Shown one piece after another: positions 7,985 to 16,206 of a stretch of DNA of 64,000 bases. The notes below the pieces were generated by a model that worked only from the letters and a program-made list of their open reading frames with translations, had not been told where the DNA came from and ran no database searches. The stretch's first letter is position 1. Each line of letters begins with the position of its first letter. Origin of the DNA: VRUE01 sp963703235 (GTDB lineage Bacteria > Actinomycetota > Thermoleophilia > Solirubrobacterales > 70-9); the NCBI GenBank assembly GCA_963703235.1, contig OY969802.1, forward strand, positions 186,001 through 250,000, given 5' to 3'. Position numbers and translations under genes: made by a program.

Positions 7985-8475
7985 AGGTCCTGCTGACGGT
8001 TTGTCTGCTGTGCTTGGCTCTGGCCCTCACGGGCTGTGGCGGCGACGACTCGTCGAGCTCCGCGGCGGCCGGTGGGCGGAGCGACGCCGATGGCGCCGGG
8101 CCGGCGCCGGCCGTGGACTTGCCCGTCGGATCTCCGCCGAAGCAGCTCGTCGTCGAAGACCTGAAGGTGGGGAAGGGTCGTGCCGCCAAGGCGGGGGACG
8201 CATTGGAGGTCTATTTCACCTCGTACCGCTACCTCACCGGCGAACACTTCGAGACGATCTGGAAACCGGACAAGCCATTCGACTTCGAGCTGAACGGCAG
8301 CGAGGTGAACCCTGGCTGGCTGAGGGGATTGCCAGGGATGAAGGCGGGGGGGCGGCGCTATCTGGAGGTGCCGGGACGGCTATCGGCCCGCGGCGGCATC
8401 TCGCCCTTCCAAGATCCGGACGAGAACGCCTTCGTCTACGTCATAGACCTCCTTCGGGTTCGAGCGGCGCCGTGA
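7981..8475 (+). CDS. FKBP-type lipoprotein, copy 4
   Basis: 164 residues if it starts at the GTG at 7981, whose GTGA overlaps the previous stop. The signal peptide ends in the lipobox ALTGC. The FKBP domain keeps VNPGW but has an unusual strand YFTSYRYLTGEHFE and a longer flap (SARGGISPFQDPDEN). The GTG start is the only one that keeps the signal peptide whole. Probably co-translated with copy 3. Confidence 0.8.
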   Translation: MKVLLTVCLLCLALALTGCGGDDSSSSAAAGGRSDADGAGPAPAVDLPVGSPPKQLVVEDLKVGKGRAAKAGDALEVYFTSYRYLTGEHFETIWKPDKPFDFELNGSEVNPGWLRGLPGMKAGGRRYLEVPGRLSARGGISPFQDPDENAFVYVIDLLRVRAAP

Positions 8476-8548
8476 GGCGGGGCCCCGCTGTTTCGCGGCT
8501 GAGCCGTCGGTGACATACTGGTCAACGATCAAACTGCTTCGAACTTTT

Positions 8549-8554
8549 TAGAAT
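8549..8554 (+). promoter_or_regulatory. -10 box before FKBP copy 5
   Basis: TAGAAT ends 8 bases before the ATG at 8563; no ribosome binding site. This suggests copy 5 is a separate leaderless transcript. Confidence 0.45.
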
Positions 8555-8562
8555 TGCCGATC

Positions 8563-9051
8563 ATGAAGACGCTCCTGCTCACGGCCACGCTGTGCGGATC
8601 GATCGCAATCGCGGGTTGCGGCGGCGAGGCCTCATCCGGATCGCCGGTTCGATCGGATCGGACGGTTTCCGTCGAATCCAGCGCCGACGCGGGGAAGCGG
8701 AGCGAGCCGAAACTCAACGCGCCCAATGGCGCGCCCCCAAAGGACCTGGTCGAGAAAGACCTGATCGAAGGCGCCGGGCCGATCGCTGAAGCGGGAAAAG
8801 AAGTGACCGTTCAGTACATTGGCTTCAACTACGGGAGCGGCAAAGAGGTCACCTCTTCATGGGACGCCCAGCCGTTTAGCTTCAAACTTGGCAGCGGTGT
8901 GGTGATTCCGGGCGTCGAACAGGGAATCGAGGGGATGAAGGCCGGCGGTCGTCGCGAACTGATCATCCCGCCGAAACTCGCGGCCAGCCCAGGCGGCGAA
9001 CCAGCGCCGTATACCGTGGTGTACGTGATCGATCTCCTCAAAGTCAGCTGA
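8563..9051 (+). CDS. FKBP-type lipoprotein, copy 5
   Basis: 162 residues, lipobox AIAGC, linker, then an FKBP domain (VTVQYIGFNYGSG, VIPGVEQGIEGMKAGGRR). The pocket Trp is replaced by Val (VIPGV) and LAYGE by LAASPGGE. ATG 8563 is preferred over an in-frame TTG three codons upstream because of the TAGAAT box spacing. Last of the array; the next gene is unrelated. Confidence 0.82.
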   Translation: MKTLLLTATLCGSIAIAGCGGEASSGSPVRSDRTVSVESSADAGKRSEPKLNAPNGAPPKDLVEKDLIEGAGPIAEAGKEVTVQYIGFNYGSGKEVTSSWDAQPFSFKLGSGVVIPGVEQGIEGMKAGGRRELIIPPKLAASPGGEPAPYTVVYVIDLLKVS

Positions 9052-9067
9052 ACCGCGACTCACGCTG

Positions 9068-10093
9068 GTGCCGAGCGAGAACACGGCGGAGCGGCTTGCG
9101 GCTCAGGCGCTCTCGGGGGCGCCCTTGCGCGATCCAGCCACGGTGGCCGAGCGCCTGCTCGCCGTGCAAGGGCAGGACCCGCGCGGGGTGCGCCTGGCGA
9201 TCCGGGCGCGCACCGACAGGCTCTCGAGCGCAGACGTCGATCGTGCCCTGACCGAGGACCGCTCGCTGCTGATCACCTGGCTCAACCGCGGCACGCTCCA
9301 CCTGGTGCGCAGCGAGGACTATCGATGGCTGCACGCGCTGACCACGCCGCCCCTGCTCACTTCCGCCGCTCGCCGCCTGAAGCAGGAGGGAGTCTCGCCC
9401 GCCGCCGCCGAGCGGGCCGTGGCGACGATCGAGCGGGCGCTTGCCGACGAGGGCCCGCTCACGCGCCTGCAGCTGAGGGAGCGGCTCGAGGTCGCGGGGG
9501 TGCCGACAGCGGGGCAGGCGACGATCCACCTCCTCTTCCTCGCCACGTTGCGGGGCATCGCCGTGCGCGGGCCGACGATCGGCAAGCAGCACGCTTACGC
9601 GCTCACCCACGATTGGCTGGGGCCGCAGAAGCCGGTCGACCGCGAGGCCGCCCTGGCGGAGCTGGCCCGCCGTTACCTGGTCGGACACGCTCCCGCGGAC
9701 GATCGCGACCTGGCGCGCTGGGCCGGACTGCCGCTGCGCGACGCCCGCGCCGGCCTGACGGCGATCGGGACGGAGCTGGAGGAGAGCGGGGACGGGCTCG
9801 TGCGACTGAAGAAGGGCTCTAGGACGGGCGAGATCCCGCCACCGCGGCTGCTCGGCGCTTTCGACCCCGTCCTGCTCGGTTGGGTCTCGCGAGAAGCGAT
9901 CGTCGGTTCGCACACGAGCCTCGTCACCCGCAATGGGATGTTTCACCCCTTTGCCCTGGTGGAGGGCCGAGCTGTTGCCAGGTGGCGGCTGGCGAAAGGA
10001 AATGTGACCCTGGAGCCCTTCGAGCCGATCTCCGACCGGGCTGCGCGGGCTTTGGACGTCGAGGCGGCCGATGTGACGCGGTTCCTCGCCTGA
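9068..10093 (+). CDS. Winged-helix DNA-binding protein, AlkZ/YcaQ-like
   Basis: 341 residues. N-terminal LLAVQGQDPRGVRLAIRAR carries a QxQ motif like that of the AlkZ/AlkX DNA glycosylases; LNRGTLHLV and the C-terminal NGMFHPFALVEGR also fit the HTH_42 family. AlkZ members unhook interstrand crosslinks or remove alkylated bases; many homologues are untested. The GTG start lies 16 bases after FKBP copy 5. Function in DNA repair is inferred from the motif only. Confidence 0.7.
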   Translation: MPSENTAERLAAQALSGAPLRDPATVAERLLAVQGQDPRGVRLAIRARTDRLSSADVDRALTEDRSLLITWLNRGTLHLVRSEDYRWLHALTTPPLLTSAARRLKQEGVSPAAAERAVATIERALADEGPLTRLQLRERLEVAGVPTAGQATIHLLFLATLRGIAVRGPTIGKQHAYALTHDWLGPQKPVDREAALAELARRYLVGHAPADDRDLARWAGLPLRDARAGLTAIGTELEESGDGLVRLKKGSRTGEIPPPRLLGAFDPVLLGWVSREAIVGSHTSLVTRNGMFHPFALVEGRAVARWRLAKGNVTLEPFEPISDRAARALDVEAADVTRFLA

Positions 10094-10100
10094 AGCCTCG

Positions 10101-11375
10101 TCAGCCTTCGGCGGCCGGTTGCGCGGGTGCGGGCGGTTCGTTGCTGCCGCCCACCGCGTCGATCGGCGGGCCGACCGGTCCGGTCGGCACCAAGCCCCGG
10201 TACATGCGCAGCAGCGCCAGTATTCCGGCAAGTCCGGCCAGAGCGGAGAGCCCGCCGGCGTAGGCGAGGGTGCCGCGGGCGCCGATCGCTGCGACCAGCA
10301 TGCCGCCGGCCGCGAACGCTCCCAGCTCGGCCGTGTTGCGGATCCCGTTGTAGGCGGCGAAGGCCCGCCCGTGCAACTCGTCGGGCACGCGGACATGGAT
10401 CAGGCTGCGGAACATCACGTTCTTGAGCCCGTGCGCGACGCCGCCCATGAAGGAGCAGGCGAGGAAGAAGGCGAAGCTGAGCCAGAGCGCCGGCAGGGCC
10501 AGCGCCGCTCCCTGGACCGTGGCGGCGATCAGACCAGCGGCCGCGACGGCCCCGGCGGCGACGCGGCGCGAGAGCAGCATCGCGCCGAGCGCCATGCCCC
10601 CCGTCCAGATCGAGAGCATCGCGCCGTAGGCGAGGTCGCCCCTGCCGAGGACGTCCTCGACGAAGAACAGCTCGGCGACCCAGACGGCGGACATGAACAG
10701 CAGCGAGCCGAAGGCGACGGTCATCGCCAACGCCAGCAGGCGGTCGCGGAAGAGGAAGGCGACCCCGTCGCGGGCGCGGGGAGTGCGCTCGACGTCTCCG
10801 AGCGCTGCCGGCTCGCGCTTGATCCGCAGCGCCAGCGCCGCCAGCGCGACGAAGGCGAAGGTGGCGGCGTCGACCAGCATCGCCAGCTCGAGACCGCCGA
10901 TCGAGAAGAGGAGGCCGCCCAGCAGCGGCCCGATACCGAAGCCGAGATAGCGGACGGTCTCGACGTGGCCGTTCGCCTCCTGGATCCGGTCGCGCCCGGC
11001 CAGCGGCGGCACCAGTGAGAACTCGGCTGGCTGCGAGGTCGCGAAGACGACCCCCAGCGCCGCCGTGAGGACGAGCACCGGCGCGAGTGCGTCGCTGAAT
11101 GCCAGCACGGTCGCGGCTGCCGCGCCGGCGACGGAGACGACGGCCAGCAGTCGCGTCGCCTCGATCCGGTCGACGAGCAGCCCGACGTGCCCGGCGACGA
11201 GCACCGAGGGGCCGAATAGGCAGACCCACAGCGCCGCGACCGCGAACCCGGAGTCGGCGATCTCCTTGACGTGCAGCCCCAGTGCCACGATCGCAACCCA
11301 GTCGCCAAGCGCCGACAGCCCCACCGACGCCGCGACCAGGCGGAAATCCCGGTCGCGAAACAGGCTCGGCTGCAT
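10101..11375 (-). CDS. MFS transporter (drug/siderophore exporter-like)
   Basis: 424 residues with about 12 hydrophobic segments. MFS motif A-like loop GHVGLLVDRIEATRLL after helix 2 and a charged central loop RIKREPAALGDVERTPRARDG. The N-terminus FRDRDFRLVAASVGLSALGDW is typical of the enterobactin-exporter-like MFS_3 group. Convergent with the AlkZ-like gene. No regulator adjacent. Substrate unknown. Confidence 0.82.
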   Translation of the reverse strand: MQPSLFRDRDFRLVAASVGLSALGDWVAIVALGLHVKEIADSGFAVAALWVCLFGPSVLVAGHVGLLVDRIEATRLLAVVSVAGAAAATVLAFSDALAPVLVLTAALGVVFATSQPAEFSLVPPLAGRDRIQEANGHVETVRYLGFGIGPLLGGLLFSIGGLELAMLVDAATFAFVALAALALRIKREPAALGDVERTPRARDGVAFLFRDRLLALAMTVAFGSLLFMSAVWVAELFFVEDVLGRGDLAYGAMLSIWTGGMALGAMLLSRRVAAGAVAAAGLIAATVQGAALALPALWLSFAFFLACSFMGGVAHGLKNVMFRSLIHVRVPDELHGRAFAAYNGIRNTAELGAFAAGGMLVAAIGARGTLAYAGGLSALAGLAGILALLRMYRGLVPTGPVGPPIDAVGGSNEPPAPAQPAAEG

Positions 11376-11383
11376 TGGTAGGC

Positions 11384-11389
11384 AGGATA
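11384..11389 (-). promoter_or_regulatory. -10 box of MFS gene
   Basis: Minus-strand TATCCT ends 8 bases before the ATG at 11375; leaderless spacing. Confidence 0.5.
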
Positions 11390-11413
11390 AAGCGGGTCCG
11401 CGGAACCGCCAGA

Positions 11414-11419
11414 TATCCT
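11414..11419 (+). promoter_or_regulatory. -10 box of the small-protein/nucleotidyltransferase pair
   Basis: TATCCT ends 6 bases before the ATG at 11426. It is the same hexamer as the divergent MFS promoter 25 bases away. Confidence 0.5.
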
Positions 11420-11425
11420 CAGGGC

Positions 11426-11599
11426 ATGGCCAGTAAGGGGTCGCGCAAACTGCTTGACGAGGATTATTTGGTGCGCGCGCGACGCGAGGCGTTGCAGCGG
11501 GACTACCGCCTGCTGACGCCCGGCCAAAGAGTTGAGCAGGCCGCTGCGCTGAGCGCTGAGATGACGAAGCTGGCAGCTCGGCGTACGGGGCGGACTTGA
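11426..11599 (+). CDS. 57-residue basic protein, partner of nucleotidyltransferase
   Basis: A small Arg/Leu-rich, probably helical protein (LVRARREALQRDYRLLTPGQRVEQ). I do not recognise a named family. It is translationally coupled to the next gene by a TTGA overlap, the layout of a two-gene toxin-antitoxin or antitoxin-like unit. A longer upstream reading of this frame is rejected since the -10 box lies just before 11426. Confidence 0.65.
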   Translation: MASKGSRKLLDEDYLVRARREALQRDYRLLTPGQRVEQAAALSAEMTKLAARRTGRT

Positions 11600-12093
11600 C
11601 CGATATCTCGCCGCTTGATGTCGGCGGCCTCCTCGCGGCTTTGGCCGATGCGAGAGTGCGGTTTGTGGTGATCGGGGGGTTCGCCGTGGGCGCGCATGGC
11701 TATCCGCGAGCGACCAAGGATCTGGACATCGTTCCCGATCCAAGTTCAGAGAATCTCAACCGATTGGCGACTGCCTTGCGGGCGCTCGACGCTGAAGTCC
11801 TTGGAATGGAGGAGTTTTCAGAGGATGAGGTTGTCAAGCCCGATGCGGAAGGGCTCCAGCTTGGCGGCAACTTTGTCCTGTCGACGAGTCACGGACGACT
11901 TGACGTAATGCAACTCGTCGGGCCGGATCTCGAGTACGAGGCGCTTGAATTTGCCGCGGTCGACGACGAGGTGTTCGGCCACCGTGTCCGATTCTGTGGC
12001 TACGACCATCTGGTGGCTATGAAGGAAGCGGCGGGTCGGCCCGAGGACATGATCGACCTCCAGCGCCTTCGCGAATCTCGCGAACAGAGCTAG
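11596..12093 (+). CDS. Nucleotidyltransferase-fold protein (MNT / AbiEii-like)
   Basis: 165 residues. FVVIGGFAVGAHGYPRATKDLDIV is a polymerase-beta-type nucleotidyltransferase signature (the GG motif, then DLD metal-binding carboxylates at about residue 40); LDVMQLVG supplies a further Asp. Small proteins of this class act as AbiEii/MNT toxins or antitoxins that transfer nucleotides to tRNA or to partner proteins. Codon use (gttttc, gatgag, gtcaag) is less GC-extreme than neighbouring genes. Starts with TTG overlapping the previous stop. Confidence 0.7.
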   Translation: MTDISPLDVGGLLAALADARVRFVVIGGFAVGAHGYPRATKDLDIVPDPSSENLNRLATALRALDAEVLGMEEFSEDEVVKPDAEGLQLGGNFVLSTSHGRLDVMQLVGPDLEYEALEFAAVDDEVFGHRVRFCGYDHLVAMKEAAGRPEDMIDLQRLRESREQS

Positions 12094-12134
12094 TCCGTGT
12101 CGCCCAGACGGATTGTTAGTTATGGGCTTTCGAC

Positions 12135-12152
12135 CTGGACTCAGGAGTCCAG
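12135..12152. terminator. Short hairpin between convergent genes
   Basis: CTGGACT-CAGG-AGTCCAG forms a 7-bp stem and overlaps the last codons of glyS. No T tract, so only a weak bidirectional terminator candidate. Confidence 0.35.
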
Positions 12153-13532
12153 CTTGGGGCTGCGCCAGGGCTGGGCCAGGCGCGAGGCGAGGTCGTCGGC
12201 CAGGCCGGCGATCGGGACGCGGGTCTGCTCGAGCGAGTCGCGGTCGCGGAGGGTGACGGTGTCGTCTTCCATCGTCTGGCCGTCGACGGTGATCCCCCAG
12301 GGGGTGCCGATCTCGTCCTGACGGCGGTAGCGCTTGCCGATCGAGCCGCCCTCGTCGAACTCGGCCGGGACGCGCCGGCGCAGCTGCTCGAAGACCTCGC
12401 GGGCCTTCTCCGCCATGCCTTCCTTGGAGACGAGCGGGAGGACGGCCGCCTTGACCGGGGCGAGGCGGGGGTGGAGGCGGAGCACGGTCCGCTGGCGGCT
12501 CTCGACCTCCTCGACGTCGTAGGCGTCGACCAAGAAGGCCAGCGCGGCGCGGTCGGCGCCGGCGGCCGGCTCGATCACGTAGGGCACGTAGCGCTCCTTC
12601 GTCCCCTGATCGAAGTACTCGAGCTTCTCGCGGCTGAACTGGGCGTGCTGGGTGAGGTCGAAGTCGCCGCGGTTGGCGATTCCCTCCAGCTCCGACCAGC
12701 CGATCGGGAACAGGTACTCGACGTCGCTGGTCGCCGAGGAGTAGTGCGAGAGCTCGTCGGCGCCATGGGGGCGGACGCGCAGGAGCTCGGGCCGGATCCC
12801 AAGCTCGGTGTACCAGCGCTCGCGCTCCTCGATCCAGGTTCGGTGCCACTTGTCCGCGTTCGCCGGCGGCACGAAGAACTCCATCTCCATCTGCTCGAAC
12901 TCGCGGGTGCGGAAGATGAAGTTCCCGGGCGTGATCTCGTTGCGGAAGGACTTGCCGATCTGGGCGATCCCGAAGGGCGGCTTCTTGCGGGCGAACGCCA
13001 TCACGTTCTTGAAGTTGATGAAGATTCCCTGCGCCGTCTCCGGCCGCAGGTAGACGGTGGAGCCCTCCTCGGCGACCGGGCCCACGTGCGTCTCGAACAT
13101 CAGGTTGAACTGGCGCGGCTCCGACAGCTCGCCGCCGCACTCCGGGCAGCGCAGCTCGGCCTCCGGGTTACCGCCCTCGGCCTCGACCGCCTCGCGCAGA
13201 TGGTCCTCGCGCCAGCGCTTCTTGCACTTGCCGAGGCACTGGACGAGCGGGTCGGTGAAGCCCTCGAGGTGGCCCGAGGCCTCCCAGACCCGCGGGTGCT
13301 GCAGGATCGCCGAGTCGAGCGCGACGATGTCGTCGCGCTCCTGCAGCATCGCCCGCCACCACTCGGCTTTGACGTTGTTCTTGAGCAGGACGCCGTAGTG
13401 GCCGTAGTCGTAGGTCGACCCCAGCCCGCCGTAGATCTCCGAGGAGGGGAAGACGAAGCCGCGCCGCTTGCAGAGGGCGACGATCTCCTCCATCGTCACC
13501 TCGTCGGTCCGGCTCTCGGGCTTGGCTGCCAT
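12141..13532 (-). CDS. glyS: Glycyl-tRNA synthetase, single-chain type
   Basis: 463 residues, the alpha2 class II form. Charges tRNA-Gly. Visible landmarks: GFVFPSSEIYGG near the N-terminus, a zinc-binding insert with CLGKC...CPECGG, motif 2 GKSFRNEITPGNFIFRTREFEQ, and the motif ELSHYSSATSDVEYLFPIGW. The C-terminal part reads VPYVIEPAAGADR and anticodon-binding LAPVKAAVLPL. Full length. The start has a TACCGT -10 box 7 bases upstream and no ribosome binding site. Confidence 0.95.
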   Translation of the reverse strand: MAAKPESRTDEVTMEEIVALCKRRGFVFPSSEIYGGLGSTYDYGHYGVLLKNNVKAEWWRAMLQERDDIVALDSAILQHPRVWEASGHLEGFTDPLVQCLGKCKKRWREDHLREAVEAEGGNPEAELRCPECGGELSEPRQFNLMFETHVGPVAEEGSTVYLRPETAQGIFINFKNVMAFARKKPPFGIAQIGKSFRNEITPGNFIFRTREFEQMEMEFFVPPANADKWHRTWIEERERWYTELGIRPELLRVRPHGADELSHYSSATSDVEYLFPIGWSELEGIANRGDFDLTQHAQFSREKLEYFDQGTKERYVPYVIEPAAGADRAALAFLVDAYDVEEVESRQRTVLRLHPRLAPVKAAVLPLVSKEGMAEKAREVFEQLRRRVPAEFDEGGSIGKRYRRQDEIGTPWGITVDGQTMEDDTVTLRDRDSLEQTRVPIAGLADDLASRLAQPWRSPKLDS

Positions 13533-13539
13533 CGCGGGA

Positions 13540-13545
13540 ACGGTA
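13540..13545 (-). promoter_or_regulatory. -10 box of glyS
   Basis: Minus-strand TACCGT, 7 bases before the ATG at 13532; leaderless spacing. No T-box leader fits in the space available. Confidence 0.5.
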
Positions 13546-13613
13546 TAGAGAGGAGCCGGCCTGGGCGCTGCGGCCGGTATCGCAGCTGTCTACTGCGATA
13601 ATCCCGGCCCGCG

Positions 13614-13907
13614 ATGCCGATCTACGAGTACAAGTGCGCCAACGGGCACGTCTTCGACGTGATCCAGAAGATGAGCGACGAGTCCTTGAGCGAGTGCCAG
13701 GAGTGCGGCGCCCCCGCCGAGCGAGTCCTGCATCCCGTCGCGATCCACTTCAAGGGCTCCGGCTTCCACAACACCGACTACGCCAAGAAGAAGGCGGTCC
13801 CCAGCAGCAACGGCTCCTCCGACAGCTCGAGCGACTCGAGCAGCGCGGATTCGAAGCCCTCGGAGTCGAAGTCAGCCGAGTCGAAGGTCTCTGCCAAAGC
13901 TGAGTAG
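13614..13907 (+). CDS. FmdB-family zinc ribbon protein
   Basis: 97 residues. N-terminal MPIYEYKCANGHVFDV and CQECGAPAERVLHPV form the CxxxH...CxxC zinc ribbon of the FmdB/CxxC_CxxC_SSSS family (putative regulatory proteins). Residues about 60-97 are a Ser/Lys/Asp-rich low-complexity tail. A GATAAT box at 13597-13602 lies 11 bases before the ATG. Role unknown; the family is often single-copy in actinobacteria. Confidence 0.85.
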   Translation: MPIYEYKCANGHVFDVIQKMSDESLSECQECGAPAERVLHPVAIHFKGSGFHNTDYAKKKAVPSSNGSSDSSSDSSSADSKPSESKSAESKVSAKAE

Positions 13908-13926
13908 ACGCTCGATTGGGGCGACC

Positions 13927-15189
13927 CTATTCGCCCCCCACCAGCTTCTTCACTGCCCGCCGGCGCTCGGACTCGGGCACTTCGATCGACCCTGAGGGCC
14001 CGGGGGCGCAGCCGGAGCTTTCCCCTTTGCAGAGGACGTCGGCCTCGCTGTCGCCGCCGATCGCCGCCGCCAGGATCAGCTGCGGCATCGTCAGGAAGCC
14101 CATGTCGCTGACGAACGCTTTCGGCGCGTTCCAGCCGATGATCGGGCCCTTGACGAAGTTGTAGGGGACGCGCAGGGGATCGGTGAGACGGCCCTTGATG
14201 CCGCTGATCACCTCCTGTTGCGCCCTGGCCCGGGCGAAGTCGTCGTAGCCCAGCGTGTAGGCGCTGGCGCCCGGGCCCGGGCAGGGGCTCGGCTTGCGGA
14301 TGCGCGCGTATATCAGCGCCTTTTCACCACTTAGCGTGTTCTCGCCCTTGCCCAGCCGCACGGTGCCGCCGCCCTGGCCGCCGCCGGCGCCGCCGGAGAT
14401 GTCGGCGCAGATCTTCTGCGGCACGTCGACGACGACGCCGCCGACGGCGTCGATCAGGTCTTCGAAGCCGGTGAAGTCGACGATCGCGACGTGGTCGACC
14501 TCGATTCCGAGGAAGTCCTCGACCGCTTCGATCTCGGCGCCGGCGCCGCCGAAGGCGTAGGCGCCGTTGATCTCCTGCGGGCTCTGGCCGGGGATCTCGG
14601 CGTAGGCGTCGCGCGGGATCGAGAGTTTGCGGAAGGCGCCGCCGCCGGCGCGGATCAGCATCAGCGTGTCGGCGCGGAACTGGCCGACCGAGCATTCGCC
14701 GTGCGGCGCGTCCCCGTGCGATTGCTGCTCGAAGCACTCCTCGGACGGGGCGGCCCCGGGCTCCTGAGTGTCCGGCGGCCGCGCGTCGGTGCCGATGACG
14801 AGGATCGTCTGCGCGCTGGGCAGCAGCATGGGATTGCCGTGCAGGGCCGACTTGGCCTCGCCGGAGAGCTTGAAGGCCTGCAACTGCGCCGAGATGGCGA
14901 AGGCGAGGAAGCTGAGCAGGATCCACCCAAGCGCCGCCAGGCCGAGCCATTTCAGCGCTCGCTTCAGCGCTGGGCGCTGCGGGCGGGCCCCCGGTTCGCG
15001 ACCGGGCTTCCCGCGGCCGGCTCGGCGCCACGGCCAAATGTCTTTCCGCGATCCCCGCGGGGCTTTGCCGTCGCGCTCGCGCAGCGCCGAGAGATCCGGT
15101 TTGCGGAAGCGCGAGAGGAGGCCCCGCCGGGCGCGGTAGACCTTGTACTCGGGCGGCCCCGGAGGCCGCTGCTCGCCATTGCCTGCCAT
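13927..15189 (-). CDS. LytR-CpsA-Psr (LCP) family cell-wall ligase
   Basis: 420 residues. A long basic cytoplasmic N-terminus (about 1-85), one membrane segment (LGWILLSFLAFAISAQL) and an extracellular LCP domain. Key pieces are TDARPPD, FRADTLMLIRAGGG, LSIPRDAYAEIPG, and EKALIYARIRK with the Arg residues that hold the polyprenyl-pyrophosphate. LCP enzymes attach glycopolymers to peptidoglycan. A Cys-rich loop (EECFEQQSHG, GECSVGQ) is an insertion. The start at 15189 (MAGNG) is chosen; an ATG at 15207 is possible. Divergent from the ROK kinase. Confidence 0.85.
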   Translation of the reverse strand: MAGNGEQRPPGPPEYKVYRARRGLLSRFRKPDLSALRERDGKAPRGSRKDIWPWRRAGRGKPGREPGARPQRPALKRALKWLGLAALGWILLSFLAFAISAQLQAFKLSGEAKSALHGNPMLLPSAQTILVIGTDARPPDTQEPGAAPSEECFEQQSHGDAPHGECSVGQFRADTLMLIRAGGGAFRKLSIPRDAYAEIPGQSPQEINGAYAFGGAGAEIEAVEDFLGIEVDHVAIVDFTGFEDLIDAVGGVVVDVPQKICADISGGAGGGQGGGTVRLGKGENTLSGEKALIYARIRKPSPCPGPGASAYTLGYDDFARARAQQEVISGIKGRLTDPLRVPYNFVKGPIIGWNAPKAFVSDMGFLTMPQLILAAAIGGDSEADVLCKGESSGCAPGPSGSIEVPESERRRAVKKLVGGE

Positions 15190-15237
15190 GAAAGGGTTAG
15201 AAATCATGCCGATGCCCGCGGTCGCCCGCGATACGCC

Positions 15238-16206
15238 ATGAGGAAAGCCGAAACGATCGGGGTCGACCTGGGCGGGACGAAGATGCTGCTCGGTGTCCTC
15301 GACCCCGACTCGAAGGTGGTCTGGGAAAGCCGCGAGCGCTCGACCGGTCAGGACGAGGACGACCTGGTCGAGCTGCTGGTGCGCGAGGTCGAAGAGGCTC
15401 GTGCCGAGCGCAGCGGCGTCGAGGCGGTCGGCCTCGGAATCCCGGCCACGATCGACCACGACAGGGGCCTGGCGATCTCGGCCGTCAACCTGCCGATTGA
15501 CAACCTGCCGATCCGCGACCTGGTCGCCGAGCGCATCCGCCTGCCCGTCTTCGTCGACAACGACGCCAACGTCGCCGCCCTCGCCGAGCACCTCTTCGGC
15601 GCGGCCCAGGGGGCGCGCAACGCGGTGATGCTGACGGTCGGCACCGGGATCGGCGGCGGCCTGATCCTCGGCGGCGAGCTCTACCGCGGCGCGACCGGCG
15701 CCGGGGCGGAGCTGGGCCACGTCGTGATCGACATCGACGGACCGCTCTGCCAGGGCAACTGCCCGAACCGCGGTTGCGTCGAGGCCCTCGCCTCGGGCAC
15801 CGCCCTCGGTCGCGAGGGACGGGATGCCGCCGAGCGCGTGCCGGACTCGGCCCTGGGCAAGTTGCTTGCCGGTGGCGAGGAGGTCGACGGCAAGGCCGTC
15901 ACCGATGCGGCCCTGGCGGGAGACGAGACCGCGGTCGGCGTCGTCGCGCTGATCGGACGCCGGCTGGGGGTCGCTCTGTCCAGCTTCGCCAACATCTTCG
16001 AGCCGGAGACGATCGCGATCGGCGGCGGCGTGATGGCCGCCGGCGATCTGCTGCTCGAGCCCGCTCGCCGCGAGCTCGCCGAGCGTGCCCTGCCGCCGAT
16101 GAACCGCACCCCGGTTGTCGCAGCGCAGCTGGGCTACGACGCGGGCATGATCGGCGCCGCGGCGATGGCGCGGATCGAACTGGAGCGGGGCGGGGGAGGC
16201 GGCTGA
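15238..16206 (+). CDS. ROK-family sugar kinase (glucokinase-like)
   Basis: 322 residues. N-terminal phosphate motif GVDLGGTKM, catalytic Asp in FVDNDANVAALAE, GTGIGGGLILGGELYRG, and the ROK zinc motif CQGNCPNRGCVE after GHVVIDIDG. Phosphorylates a hexose, probably glucose, with ATP. The stop TGA shares its A with the rsmI start (TGATG), so the two are coupled; metG follows. Confidence 0.85.
   Translation: MRKAETIGVDLGGTKMLLGVLDPDSKVVWESRERSTGQDEDDLVELLVREVEEARAERSGVEAVGLGIPATIDHDRGLAISAVNLPIDNLPIRDLVAERIRLPVFVDNDANVAALAEHLFGAAQGARNAVMLTVGTGIGGGLILGGELYRGATGAGAELGHVVIDIDGPLCQGNCPNRGCVEALASGTALGREGRDAAERVPDSALGKLLAGGEEVDGKAVTDAALAGDETAVGVVALIGRRLGVALSSFANIFEPETIAIGGGVMAAGDLLLEPARRELAERALPPMNRTPVVAAQLGYDAGMIGAAAMARIELERGGGGG

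Noticed and set aside
15189..15720. Extension of the LCP gene to an upstream start at 15720
   Set aside because: That region is antisense to the ROK kinase's conserved N-terminus; the LCP protein begins at 15189 or 15207.
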